A DNA stretch of 64,000 nt. Origin: Durusdinium trenchii (Eukaryota; Sar; Dinophyceae; Suessiales; Symbiodiniaceae). The stretch covers positions 624,427-688,426 of the forward strand of contig CAXAMN010021363.1 of NCBI GenBank assembly GCA_963970005.1, written 5' to 3'. Below, in pieces: positions 11,423-22,463 of this stretch. The notes beneath the pieces were generated by a model that was not told the DNA's origin, did no database searches, and saw nothing but the letters and a program-made list of their open reading frames with translations. Within the stretch, counting starts at the first letter, position 1; each line of letters opens with the position of its first letter. A program made the translations under genes and the position numbers.

Positions 11423-11522
11423 CAAGTAGCGATGCACTTGTTACTAGTAGCTTCTTGTTACTACTAGTAAGGCACCTGTTACTACTAGCGTGGCACTTGT
11501 TACTACTAGCTTCTTGTTACTA
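11423..11522. repeat. Dispersed CTACTAG-family repeat, copy 2
   Basis: Five or so tandem variants of TTGTTACTACTAGTAAGGCA. Spacing is about 20-30 bases. No coding sense. Confidence 0.6.
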
Positions 11523-12027
11523 AAAGTCTTTTTTTTGGTTGAGACACCTGGCCCTCTTTTTCGGGCGGTGCCTGGATGCGGCCCGGCACAAGCCAGCATG
11601 ACCTGGGACGGGAACAGCAGTACTGGCTGCGCAAACCAATCTGCGCGGTTTTCGCTTGCAATCACGTCTGTCATTGCGGGCAAGGCACTCGGACCTGGTT
11701 CTGAGCGAAAAGCAATGCATTCTCCTCCTATTGGCATTGAAGCAAGGTTGGAGAAAAGTGACCCGACCATCCAAATCCCGAGACTGAATGCTCTGTGGTG
11801 CACATAGCCAATTGGGATGATCTCGTGAATGTGAATTTTGAATTGAGGAAAGCCAGGCGTTGTCTATGATGGTGAAATTGCTCGCAAACCGGCCGCCGAA
11901 CGTTCCAAAGGGATCGACGCACGCTGTCCAAGAAAATCTGCTCAATCAAGCTGAAGCCCACGAACCGGAATGCCAAATGATTTGAATAGTTACATCAGAC
12001 TGTGTGGCACGCTCAGTCAAGACTCTG

Positions 12028-12275
12028 TCTTGTTTGGCACATCTTTGTAGGGCACTCTTGTGGGACACTCTTGCTTGACCCTCTTCTGCCACATTCTTGG
12101 ATACTCTTCCTTGGAACTCTTGCTTGAGATTCTTCTGAGACACTCTTGTTTGACATCTTCTGAGACACTCTTGTAGGACACTCTGCCAGGGTACTCTTGT
12201 GCGACACTCTGGTGGCCAATCATGCTTGACACTGTTGCAGGACACTCTTGTGCGGCACTCTTCTGGGAGACCTCC
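12028..12275. repeat. Degenerate tandem repeat, GACACTCTTG-type, about 15-bp units
   Basis: About fifteen imperfect copies of GGACACTCTTG(TG). On the minus strand all three frames are partly open and give CPTRVSQK-like peptide repeats, which is expected of a repeat whose unit is divisible by three. No protein is claimed. Confidence 0.65.
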
Positions 12276-12584
12276 TCGTAAAGATCCTAAAGGTTTCTGC
12301 AATGCAGCGACCATTGCTGTGAATGAGGACGGTTGCCAACGTTTGTGAACTCTTCAGAAACGTCTCGGGAACACAGCTCTACCCCCAAACGCCCCAGAGT
12401 TAAACGGGAACCCTGCCCTCTGCAGCGAAAGGACAGAATGGGACCTCAACACTGAGGTCTCAACGTCAACTCTCAAATGTAGGGGCAGGGGAGCCTGGCA
12501 ACCCCTGGCACATGTTGTTACATGTTTGGTCAGCGGCGTAGGGGTCCATATATGGTAGACTCCGTAGACAGTATACATATTATA

Positions 12585-12640
12585 GTCACTACTAGGAGCA
12601 AGGACGCTATTAGGGGCTCCTGGCCTTACTACTACACATG
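12585..12640. repeat. Dispersed CTACTAG-family repeat, copy 3
   Basis: ACTAGGAGCAAGGACGCT followed by AGGGGCTCCTGGCCTTAC. This is the canonical two-word unit of the family, with AGGAGC and GCTCCT able to pair. Confidence 0.6.
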
Positions 12641-12840
12641 CATTTTGGAACTGATGCGTTCCTCAACGGAGCATGCCAAGGGCTGCAAGAGCTGCCGCGG
12701 CACAGAATCATCCTGCGCTGCAACGGCTCGGGGGCCCTCGAAGAGACGAAGACGCACTCAAACCGGTCACTGGCTCGTTGCAAGATGCCTCCAACATTCC
12801 AACATGTGACTAACAGTGACTAACAAACGACTCTGCACAG

Positions 12841-12985
12841 GGTGGGACGGATGGGAGTGGAGAAAGAGATTTTGGAACTCATTTTTGCTGGCGGTCTCGG
12901 TCCAGTGAAGAGTGCACACGCCCAGGAGCTGAAGGAAGAACTGCCAAATTGCTCTCATGAACCTGGCTACAAAGACTGGTATAAC
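12841..12985 (+). CDS. Exon-like segment, unknown product
   Basis: Starts after an acceptor-like CTCTGCACAG with G following. It reads EKEILELIFAGGLGPVK and then a charged helix-like stretch for about 45 codons. No partner exon or family was found. Confidence 0.2.
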
Positions 12986-13659
12986 ATCTCGAGACCATGC
13001 TGCCACCCAATTTCAAGCAAGGCGCCAGTAGCATCTCCGTGTTCTGCAGTGTGTTCGACCGAGTGTCCTGGAGCTGACCGAGTGTTGAGTGTGCGTAAAC
13101 ACTTTGCGGGAAACTTGACCTGGCTGTGGTAGCTTGCTTAGATGGTTCCAAAAACGTGCCAGTCCCGGCGCATGTAAATGGCCCAGAACCAGTTCCCTTG
13201 CTTCTCATCACTGGGATCTGAGGAGCCTGATGGATTCGACTTGGGCTGCCCGATGGGGCCACAGGAGCAGGGCCAACCATTCAGCTTCCGATCGTTGAGA
13301 CCCATGAAGACCGCCTGCCGGGTCTCGCCACGGCCGGTCCGAAGTCGTCGGTCCGAATTCCACCGGAGCTGCCAAGGCCTTGTCGCCTGGTCGTGGCGGA
13401 GGGCTCGGTATTGAAACCAGAGCATCACTTGGCACACTCATCCTGAAAACCAAGCAACAGTCCAAAACGTTACAACTGTCCAGCCCGGGCCTACACGACC
13501 AACAACAGTAAGGTCTTTGAATAAAGGAGTTCCTTTGGTATTTGATATTCTTTCATGCTGTTCTAGCTATTGTTTGGCTTATGCTGTAGTCGTGTGATCC
13601 GGCCTGAAGGAAGAATGCTTAAACAAAACACGTCTTGACCCACCCGATGTCAAGAAAGC

Positions 13660-13705
13660 AGCGAAAGCTATATATCGAAAGCTACCGAAAGCATCCGAAA
13701 GCTCT
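13660..13705. repeat. Short tandem CGAAAGCTA repeat
   Basis: Four imperfect copies of CGAAAGC(TA/TC). The flanks (13140-13650 and 13710-14220) hold nothing I can support as a gene. Confidence 0.5.
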
Positions 13706-14221
13706 AGTTGTAGGCAACTTTGCATCATTGTGCCATCTGATCAATGAAATACTTAATAAGGGCAAGGGACAACTTAAGCGATCGCAAGTGGCCTTATGCT
13801 AAAGCTGGGCAGCATAAGCACTCATGAACGTGCATCGATGGCACTCAGCGAGACTTGGGAGCGGGCGAACAAGCATGAAGCCATCTTTGTGGGGTGATGC
13901 TCCCAAGAAAGCACACAGATCCTCGCTGCCTGTGATGACTGCCTCGGCAATCCAAAGGTACTACGACAGGTCTTAAGATGATTCAAGTTTTCAGATTAGC
14001 ATTCTTATCTCATGACTCTTTCTTCATTAGATATGGGGTGCGTTTTTCATTTGTGAATTTGTTTGTTGCGGTTGGGGAATTGTTTGTGCGGTCGTGGTTT
14101 CTCTATAGTTCCTTCAGTGGAACTGAAAAAAGAAAACTATATACAAAAGCTGCTCCCAGAATGACAGAGTGCTGTTCATATGATGCACTTGGGTTGCTCC
14201 TGAAGGTGAACTAAAACAAAA

Positions 14222-14640
14222 CCACCAGTGGGGCAGAAAAAAAAAAAGGGTGGGAAAAGCATGCAAAGGCAGAAAAGCAAGGATAGAGCAACACTAACTC
14301 AAGGATTGAAAACCAAGGAAAAGCCGCCATTATGATAGGGAATCAATACGCCAAAAAAAAGACAAGAAGAAGGAAAGTAAAGGGGAAAGTAAAGGACAAA
14401 ACGCCAGGAAGAACAAACAGGAAAAGTAAGAAAAAGGCATTCAATGAAAAGCAAGGAAAAGCAAGACAAGTACAGAAAAGCAGAAAAATCAAGAAAAGCG
14501 GGAGCAACCACAGAAAAGCTATGAGAAGCAAGGGACAAGAAAAAGAGCAAGAAAAGCAGGAGAGGTCATAGAGAAGCAAGGAAAAGTCGGAAAAGCGGTA
14601 AGAAGCAAATCAAAAATCCCAAAACTCAACAAACAAATTC
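14222..14640. repeat. Purine-rich low-complexity tract
   Basis: GGAAAAGCAAG/AGAAAAGCAG words over about 400 bases, like the tract at 6840-7300. Open frames are Lys/Gln/Arg-rich on plus and Leu/Phe/Cys-rich on minus, so they are compositional. Confidence 0.6.
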
Positions 14641-14819
14641 CCTAAAAAAATAGCCCTCCTTAGATATGTCTGGATACTAAAGAGCCGCAGCGTAGAACAC
14701 TCAAGGTCTCCATGTTGTCATCTGAAAGCCATGGATCAGTCACATCGTATCCTAGGTCAGCTGCTGAGAGTGCATGGCGCCGGGAGAGTTTGCGAAGCTC
14801 ACACAGAAGAAAAAATCAG

Positions 14820-15685
14820 CAAACAGGTACTTCTGAGAGTGGAACCTGTAGCTTCTCGCACCTGGCTGCAAGGTCGGGCACCCAGTGAAAGGTGAATGCT
14901 TGTCTCCTGCGATGGTGGTGCCTAGTGCCCCAGTGGCTCCGGCAAACCCAACTCATGAGTGCATGGGTTGATCCGCTGAGGTCTCCCTTCAACATAACAA
15001 CTGCTTGCTGCCAAGCCACCATGCCATAGGTTTTCAGGCGGTGTTCCTGTGTGAGTGCTGGTGCTTGACACCAAACGCCGCCAATCAACACTAGTGACAA
15101 GTGACGCAAAGAATCTGAGGCCAAACTTCAGTGGGGTGTAAAGGACAAATGAGCAAAATATGCTGTCCGCTCAACCTCTCTACTGCCCCGTCCATGAGAC
15201 GTTGAGGTTTATCTCCGTGTAACAAGAGTGCACAAGCAGTCGTCCTGAGAAGAAGTGTTGAGGGCAAGCTCCCGGCACACGGGCCCAACATTCTGCAGCT
15301 TCTCAAGTTGCTCCACAGTTTCTGCCTGCGCATCTAGGCTTTGCATCATGCATGCCACAGAACTTCATGAATCCGGAAGGACAGGCAAGAAGACCGAGTA
15401 AACTCCACCACTGCCCCAAAACTCAAGCAGCAGAAGAAAGCACTGTTGCAATCTAAAGGCCTCACCCTGCATTACATACATCAGCCAGACATCGGCAAGA
15501 ACATCTCTAAGCACCTGCCCCAAACCTAAGTGTGCCCGTGCCACACGCATGAAACGCACCTGAACAGGCTCCTGGCTGTTCAAAGGGCATAAGGCCAAGT
15601 CTGCCACCGGCTCCGTCGGCCCCGTCGGCTCCGTCGGCTCCGGCTGCGCGCCCCTGCGCCGCCGCGGGAGCCGCACATCTCCCAT
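14820..15685 (-). CDS. Multi-exon gene candidate, unknown helical protein
   Basis: A plausible first exon starts at ATG 15685. It has a basic MGDVRLPRRRRG start, a Pro/Thr/Glu repeat encoded by tandem CCGTCGGCT units, then about 60 helical residues rich in Arg/Leu/Val. A second segment follows an acceptor-like CCTAG at about 15332 and reads AETVEQLEKLQNVGPVCREL until a possible GT donor near 15222. A third protein-like stretch lies at about 15090-14820. Splice borders between segments 1 and 2 are not settled, and no family was recognised. Confidence 0.3.
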
Positions 15686-15761
15686 GGCAGAAGCGAAACG
15701 GGTCGACCAGTAATCTCTCCGAGTTAGTCGACATGTGAGGTTAATAGAGCAATGCCCTTTG

Positions 15762-15850
15762 TTACTAGTTACTAGTAGGGATGCCCTTTGTTGCTAGTAG
15801 CGTTCTTGTTCCTCGTAAGGCTAGGAGCGCCCTAGGCCCTAGTAGCGTCC
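15762..15850. repeat. Dispersed CTACTAG-family repeat, copy 4
   Basis: Words TTGTTACTAGTTACTAGTAGG, TGCTAGTAGCGTTCTTG and GCCCTAGTAGCGTCCTTG. It immediately precedes (in minus-strand sense) the gene candidate at 14820-15685. Confidence 0.5.
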
Positions 15851-16182
15851 TTGATCAAAGCCTGTCAGCTCCGAACTCCGAACTCGTATCACGACACCTC
15901 GGCATATCGACTCTGAGCACCATCCTCAGCCATCCTGTTGATTCCCCTTTTGGCTGCCACGGGTGATGGAGCCGAGGCTGCGGCTACCAAAAAGCATGGC
16001 TCATGTGCAATCATCATCAATCATCAGCAACCCGTGTTCACTGTTCACTGTTCACTTAACCCAAATGGTCGCACAACGGCCTGTGTGCCGTGCATGGGCA
16101 TGAGCTGCCTGGAAGGCTGCCTTGGTGAGCGAGGCAAAATGAAGGCCTAGCAGGCCTGTAGCAAACCTTGGTGTGAACCAAC

Positions 16183-16260
16183 AGGAGAGAGAGAGAGAGA
16201 GAGCGACAGAGAGAGAGAGAGAGAGAGACAGAACGAAAGAAAGAAAGAAAAAGGAAAAAA
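16183..16260. repeat. (GA)n / (GAAA)n microsatellite
   Basis: An interrupted GA run passing into GAAA repeats. Confidence 0.9.
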
Positions 16261-16975
16261 ATGCAATGTATATATACAGTACTCAGTAGACATGATGGTG
16301 CTTTCCACCACTGTGCACAGTGGACGTGTCTGTCCAGCATGGTGGTATGGGATCCAATGCGCTCTTCACTGCATATAGGCTGTCATGAATCGGTCGTGTT
16401 TTTGCTCCGAACTTTACATCCCAATCCTGGGAGTGTCCTTGGAGCCCTCAGGCCCCTCCAGGCATCAGATTTCGATGCTACGAGAGGTGGCTTTGCACCC
16501 TGGCTACAAAAAGGTGTCCAAGTGTTTTTCAAAGTGTGACATACAACTTCCCGACAAATCCTTTTTCAGATGTTCCGCTCCTTCTCCTTGTTCATCATAC
16601 ATCTCCGAGCTTTGTGCAGGGGTGTCATGTGGCCAACTGGCCACACCTTTCGTTCCATCTTTACAGCTGCACTCTCGGGAGGAACCAACTCCAAGACATT
16701 CATCTGAGCGCCTCGTGGCCAGCACCCAAGACTAGTGACTTCAAGATGGATATCCCTGCCGACGACCCATCTAGTACTTACAGTATTGCATGAACATGGT
16801 ACAAGTCATCACCCATGGATGCACTGAAGATCCCTGAAAAACCTCTAGAGGCTCATTGATGATTTAAGGTACTATGAACATGGACACGACTTTTGGAAGC
16901 GTCCTGGTCCACAAGAAATGTCGGGGCACAGCATGTGCACACACCCACTTTCCTTCGTTTAGAAAACCATTCTAG

Positions 16976-17149
16976 GAAATCCTGGCCAACAAAGAAATGC
17001 GGTGGTCCTCGGAGTCTTCGGCCAATAAACTAGAAGATGATGTCCAAAATATGCCCGTGTTCTATGGGAGGTTCTACATCCAGCAACTGCAACAGCAAGG
17101 AAGCTGCGGCAAGGCACCTCCAGCACCAGTGATGTATCCTCCAAAAAAG
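16976..17149 (+). CDS. Internal exon candidate, 174 nt, unknown product
   Basis: Bounded by an acceptor TTCTAG followed by G and a GT donor after AAAAAAG. It is exactly 58 codons, phase 0 at both ends, with no stop. It encodes an ordinary protein stretch including EMRWSSESSANKLEDD and VFYGRFYIQQLQQQ, then a Pro-rich end. Partner exons were not found and the family is unknown. Confidence 0.35.
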
Positions 17150-17519
17150 GTGCCATCAGCCACCGTCTTGGAATAAGCATCCCAAGCCTTGGCGAAGAGC
17201 AAGAGAGCAAGTTCCATCATTCTTTGAGAAAAGAACGATAGAGAGATGTAAAAGCTGTCCTGCCTCTGCGAACCTGGAGTCTACCTCAACACGTTCCAAA
17301 AAAGAAACTCGTCTCGTGCCAATAGCCACCGACCGAGCCACCGCCGTGTTGATGTTGCCGGAGGCGTCCACCGGAGTTCCAATTGATGTGACTGAAGCTG
17401 GATATTTAAACCAGCCTTCTTGCCCAGTCCACTCTGTGTCTGCCTGAGAAGCGGGGAGGAGCGTTGGTGGGTTCTAGCCGAGTATTTGCTGGGTTGATGT
17501 TTCGGGACCAGGCTTTAAC

Positions 17520-17632
17520 TGGCTAGGAGCAAGGACGCTACTAGGGGCTCCTGGCATCGCTACTAAGAGCAAGAAGCTACTAGGGGCTCCTGGCCTTACT
17601 ACTAGGAGCAAGGACGCTACTAGGAATCGGTT
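17520..17632. repeat. Dispersed CTACTAG-family repeat, copy 5
   Basis: Three successive AGGAGCAAG(G/A)AGCTACTA / GGGGCTCCTGGC units, lying just beyond the 3' end of the GH5-like gene. Confidence 0.65.
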
Positions 17633-17671
17633 CTTCAAGGGATGGCTGAGGGTTTGATTTCTCTCGCTTCA

Positions 17672-18957
17672 TCAGGCGACATACTGCCAGTAGGTGATGG
17701 CGCTGACACCTTCATCGCAAGCCATTGCAAGCTTGTCTGCAAAGTTGACGGCACTGTCCTGTGACCCCACATGGAGGTAGCAAGAAAGCAAGGTCAAGCC
17801 TAAAGAAAACCTTTCTCAATGGCTTTTCATGCATTGCTGCAACGAAAAAATTGGGCCGTGCCGTGCCTCCCAAAACTCGCTGAGAAAAATAGGGATGCCG
17901 CCGAACTTGGCCGCATTCTTTTTGGCCAGCTGAATGTCTTCTTCCATGGCTTTCTCGGGGCGGCGGCAAGAGACACATGGGGCAACTAGGCATGGCACTA
18001 CAGATTGGAATTGTACACACTCACACTTGGTAATTGGAATCCTTTCTGGTTTCCACTTAGTTCTGAAACATCGGTAGGATGTTGTCTAATTGCCGTGCGG
18101 CCGTTGAAGGTGGAGAATAGAAATGGAAGGAGAGGATCAGGCGATTCTGGTTTGCATAGGACTTGAAGCACTTCATGGCGCTGCTGGGAGCTCCTGAACA
18201 GCCATGTCTCGTGCCCACTGCGTGCCCACTGGGTGTCCCTGTTCCGTCCAAACAGCTCAACTCATTGGATTCACTCACTCGGACGCCAGTCCAAAACAAG
18301 CCAGGCAGGAGACGAAGCAAGATTCTCCTGGCGAGTCGCTACCGATGGTAAGAACAACCACATGTCCGAAGCACATGCACACAAAAAGAGTGTTCGATGT
18401 TGATGCTTTGAACAACATGGCAAGTGATCGAGCACTTCTGCAGTTCCATGTCGCCTGTGTTTGCTCATGGCAAAGGATCTGGAGTCATTCGGTCCTTCTA
18501 CGGTACTGCTCCAGTTTGCTATTGCAATCGGGCACTTGATGGATGGATCCTCGTCCAAAGCCTTAGAGGTGTTCCTCGAGCCGGGCACAGTGAAGCAGCA
18601 AAAAGCGAAAACCTGCCAAGAGTCATTCAAGTCGCTACTAGGAGTAATGTTGGCTACTAGGAGCAAAGGGCATCGCTACTAGGAGCAAGGACGCTGCCAG
18701 GGGCTCCTGGCCTTACTAGTAGGAGCAAGAAGCTACTGGGAGCAAAGTCGTATATTTTTGTGCTGAGTTAATATGTCGAAAGACTATAGTTAGGTCAACG
18801 AACTCCTCAGTTAGACAAGCTGGGCAGCTTCCATCACATCTGCTTGGAAGGAAAGAATCTGCCTCCAAATAGTGAAGAAATGGAACAGGTTTGGCAAGCC
18901 GCCCAAAAGAGGTTCATTCATGAGCTCCAGCGCAACGACATTCTCATACCTGTAACG
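17672..18957 (-). CDS. Glycoside hydrolase family 5-like enzyme, C-terminal exons
   Basis: Four minus-strand exon pieces occur in the order expected for a GH5 TIM barrel. The first, from 18949 or 18957, carries VVALELMNEP, where NEP holds the acid/base Glu. The second, about 18193-18060, has LILSFHFYSPP, the His/Tyr strand. The third, 17953-17867, has GGIPIFLSEFW, holding the nucleophile Glu. The last, 17758-17672, has ITYWQYVA and a TGA stop. The last two join in phase through a 108-nt GC-AG intron with G after the acceptor. Other splice borders and all N-terminal exons are unresolved. Motifs recall cellulases, exoglucanases and endoglycoceramidases; the last seems closest by eye. No frameshift is seen in the conserved pieces, so the gene may be functional. 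The substrate cannot be read from this. Confidence 0.6.
18636..18750. repeat. Dispersed CTACTAG-family repeat, copy 6
   Basis: Four units of CTACTAGGAGCAAAGG / AGGGGCTCCTGGCC type. It lies between the NEP and HFY exons of the GH5-like gene, therefore probably in one of its introns. Confidence 0.6.
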
Positions 18958-19619
18958 CTGAATAGAAACTTGAAAGGGTTGCAAAAATAAATCATGAAGC
19001 AGACGCTTCGTTCTCCTGAAAACCCTTCGCACGTTTTTGTGCAGAACTGCATGGTAAGGTGCCCTAGCCCTTCTGGAGTTTCTGCCAGCTTCTTAAGCAA
19101 AACACCGGCCACTAAGAAAAGCAAACAGCAAGCTGCATTGCAGCTGTGTGCGTTGAAGTGACTGAGCTGGGCCTAGCTGCAGGTGCTCTTTCCATGGTCG
19201 ACACTTTTTGGGACTTGCCTCCTCCTTTGACACTGTGACATAGCACGAGCATGTAAGGAGTGATTCAGTTTCAAGTGTTGCCGAGTGTGACCCTTCACAA
19301 AGACCTTTCACCATTTTGAGCTTGGACCCTTCACCGACCTGTGGTTACAGCAAAGCGGGAGAGCTCAAGAGGGTCAAGGAACGTGCCACAAACTGATTCA
19401 GCCATGAACATCAAGTTCACAGGCTCAACAGCTGCCCCTCCATATTTTGTGGCAGCAAGCTGGGAGCTAGGGCCAGCTAATGCCAGAGCCATGTTTCTGT
19501 GCATGCAGGGCGCAAAACTTGGGTGTGGCACCTTTAAAATGCCTTAATTGCAATGTGTTTTACTTCAAGCTCAGGTTGCCTGGCCAAAAATATCTTCGGG
19601 GAGACCATTACACATTGGC

Positions 19620-20760
19620 GACCACTAACTAGTGATAACAATGCAACACCTTGCGGCACCAGAGTCGAGAACCCAACCGATCCAGCCAAGGTGCTTGTCC
19701 CAAACACTGCACAGGTATTTGGCCAATCCCACGAAAGGATCGAAGAATGTGGCTTTGTCTTCCGCATGGTGAGCGGAGTTGTAGACGCGTGGAACACAAT
19801 TCTGAACTTGCGCAGACGTTATCAATGTACTCCATCTATCATCAGAGTTGTTGGTTCTCATGCTGGCATTGCCAATGTTCATAAGGGCAGGATTACCCTG
19901 TCCGCCACCCACGGAATAGGGAAGCCAGGGTTCAGGATCTTCGCTGTATGTCCTGGAGCAGGGACACACCATGCATAATGATTTCTCCCTGCCGTGAAAC
20001 ACTTGGAAAATAAACGTCCCTCAATGTTTCTTCGACAAACACCGGTCGTGATGCCCACATTAAAGCATTTGGCCAGGCAGTTTGGTAGGCCACAGAAAGG
20101 CTGCAATGGATGCTGCGGGGTTGAAACGTATGAGGTGCGACATTTTTCCGGACAGCAAGACCAGCAGCTGCTGGAAAAGCAGCAGCAACAGCAACACTGC
20201 TCCAGGCAGCAACCTGCCCTCTTCTGAAAATCCTCTGCCACCCACCAGGGGTAACCTTCCTCAGGAACAAGCAACAGAATTTGGAAGGTTGTAGAATGAA
20301 GCCCCCTTGGTCAGCAAGAAAGACAACGGCTTGAGGCGCTCTGCCAAGCGACTCCACCATTTGTGGTGCCAAAGGCGTCTTGGTGCATATCAAGAAAGAC
20401 CTTACATCAAGTCTTCCCAGCCGTCCACGGCAAACAACACAAACTAGTCCAATCGCTCACCAGCTCAAGCAAAGCTGTCTATTCAAGCTGAACGTCGTAG
20501 ACACCCTCATCTCGAAAAGCCTGTATGGTCTCTTCCAGTTTGCTTTTGAAGGTGGCATCCTCAGAATACAAGAAGTCCAATGCCCTCAGAATATTGCCTA
20601 AGGAAGCTAGGCCTTGCAGAAGCTGTGCATTAGAATCGGGAGGTCCTCCAACCACATCGCGATCACTCCGCCACTGAAAGTGCCGTGCTTTCTGTGTTGC
20701 CCTCCCCCACCCATGACGAGGCTCGATAGGACCCTTTGCAGGAAGTGCACTTTCCATCAG
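19620..20760 (-). other. Exon-like segments, possible 5' part of the GH5-like gene
   Basis: Three minus-strand stretches read like protein rather than noise. About 19860-19625 includes ATFFDPFVGLAKYLCSVW. About 20393-20290 includes VESLGRAPQAVVFLADQGGF. About 20690-20480 includes LASLGNILRALDFLYSEDAT. They are upstream of the GH5-like exons on the same strand, but no GH5 N-terminal motif was recognised and the splice sites are not fixed. They could belong to another gene. Confidence 0.3.
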
Positions 20761-22085
20761 GGCTGGCAGCCGGACACAAGGAACTACCTTCGCAACTCTG
20801 CAAACACTTAGTCAAGCAGTGAAATGGAAGCTCAGCAGTCTGATCTGTCTATGTCTGTCTTTATTGGAAGCTGAGCTGCAGGTCTGGGAGTGCCATCAGC
20901 TGCGGGTGGTGGCACATAGGCCATCCTCACCGAGATCAAACATCGGAGGCGTTTCGCAACTTCGCCACCGCTCTGCAGCCAAATCACGACTTCGCACCCT
21001 TTGCCATCAGCTTGGCATCCTTCCGAACCACCTGCCGGAATGGCAGGGCAGGGCGTCATCCAACAAGATCCAATTGAAGCCCACATGGCCCATCTGCCTC
21101 CAGTGGCGGGTAGTATGGTCCTGCTTTGACGCAGTAGTTGCCACCCATCCTGGTCGCTATCGGCACGGCCGGCACCAAGGTCCGGCACGGAGACGAGGCG
21201 GGCGGGAGGCTGGTCACTTTAGTCTCCGCCGAGAATCAACACCACCTCCTTGCCATCGATTTTGTAGACCTAGCACAAGGCGGGACAGGGGAGGACACAA
21301 AGCAAACGCAAAGAATCAGATGCAAAGACCATAGCTCGCTTCCTCGCCTCACCCGAGATAGTGCAGCGGCCAGGCCGCAAGGGAGTGTCTTCACTCGCCA
21401 TTGTCCAAGAAAGCTAGAAAAGCAACACCCTAAGCCAAAATCCCGCAACACGTACTACACCATCAACAAACTCTTTCGACATGAGTTTGGCATGGCATGG
21501 CATGGGTCCGGCATGCGCAGGCTTTTCTTCGCGAAAAACACACCGCCGAGCCTCCGATTTGCAGCATTAAGTAGTTGCGACATTGAATTTGAAGTGCCTT
21601 TGAGACTCACAAGGGTTCCCCTTAGCATCAAGCTTGTAGTCAACGTGCACCCATTCTCAAAGGCACACTAACAAAAAACTATCAATATTTGGTATGACTC
21701 TTCAAGTCTCTTCATACCAAATCATGGAAAATGCCTCACCGGCAAAGCTCTTCAGCTGCTCAGAGCACTGGCGCCACGCCGGGCGATGACTCGGCATCAC
21801 CCGGATCTGCCAACGCAAGCCGCCGCGCTTTCTTGGCTCTACCAGTTGCCGGTGTTGGTGGTCGGCGTCCTTCAAAAGGTTGCAAAGGTGATGCGTGTCA
21901 ACTGTTGTCAGGGTATATAGATTGTGAGAGGTTGCAAGGCTTGACTAGCTGTTGTGAGCTCAAGTGGTGCAAAGCTTGTGTGATGGCTAGAATGGCAGGA
22001 TGCAGAAATACTGTAACATGTCCACCCGCCTTTCTCCACTTTCACAGTGATGACGCAAGCCTGCGCGGCTTGCGAGTCAGGGAAG

Positions 22086-22136
22086 CAGGCAGCAAGCGGC
22101 AGCAAGCGGCAGCAAGCGGCAGCATGCGGCAGCAAG
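22086..22136. repeat. Tandem AGCGGCAGCA repeat
   Basis: About five 10-base units. The surrounding 20830-22460 shows no gene I can support; a few protein-like minus-strand stretches near 21100-21260 are unassigned. Confidence 0.7.
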
Positions 22137-22463
22137 GGACAAGGGTTCAATTTGAAGTCTGTAAAACCAACATAATCAAGCTCAAGCTCCTGAACGGGAC
22201 ATAGCTTAGACCTTCTCTTTTCATTGGCTCTGACTTTCTCGTTTCAAAGGCTCAACAGGTTGAATTGGGCCTTGTTCGCCAGGCCAGCAGCCTCTGCGGC
22301 TTCAGCGTGTTTGGCCCAGCGCTTGGATTGCAAGCTGAATCTCCCCTCCGTACCTGCAGGCTGCGGGCACGCCGTAAAGCGGTCCAACAAGCTTCAGGAC
22401 AGGTCGTGCTTGTTGAAATGAACCCCAACATCCAAATCAAACGTCCATGAGGGAGCCCAACCC

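Noticed and set aside
14299-14579. Hydrophobic minus-strand ORFs and Lys-rich plus-strand ORFs
   Set aside because: Same compositional artefact as the 6.8-7.3 kb tract.
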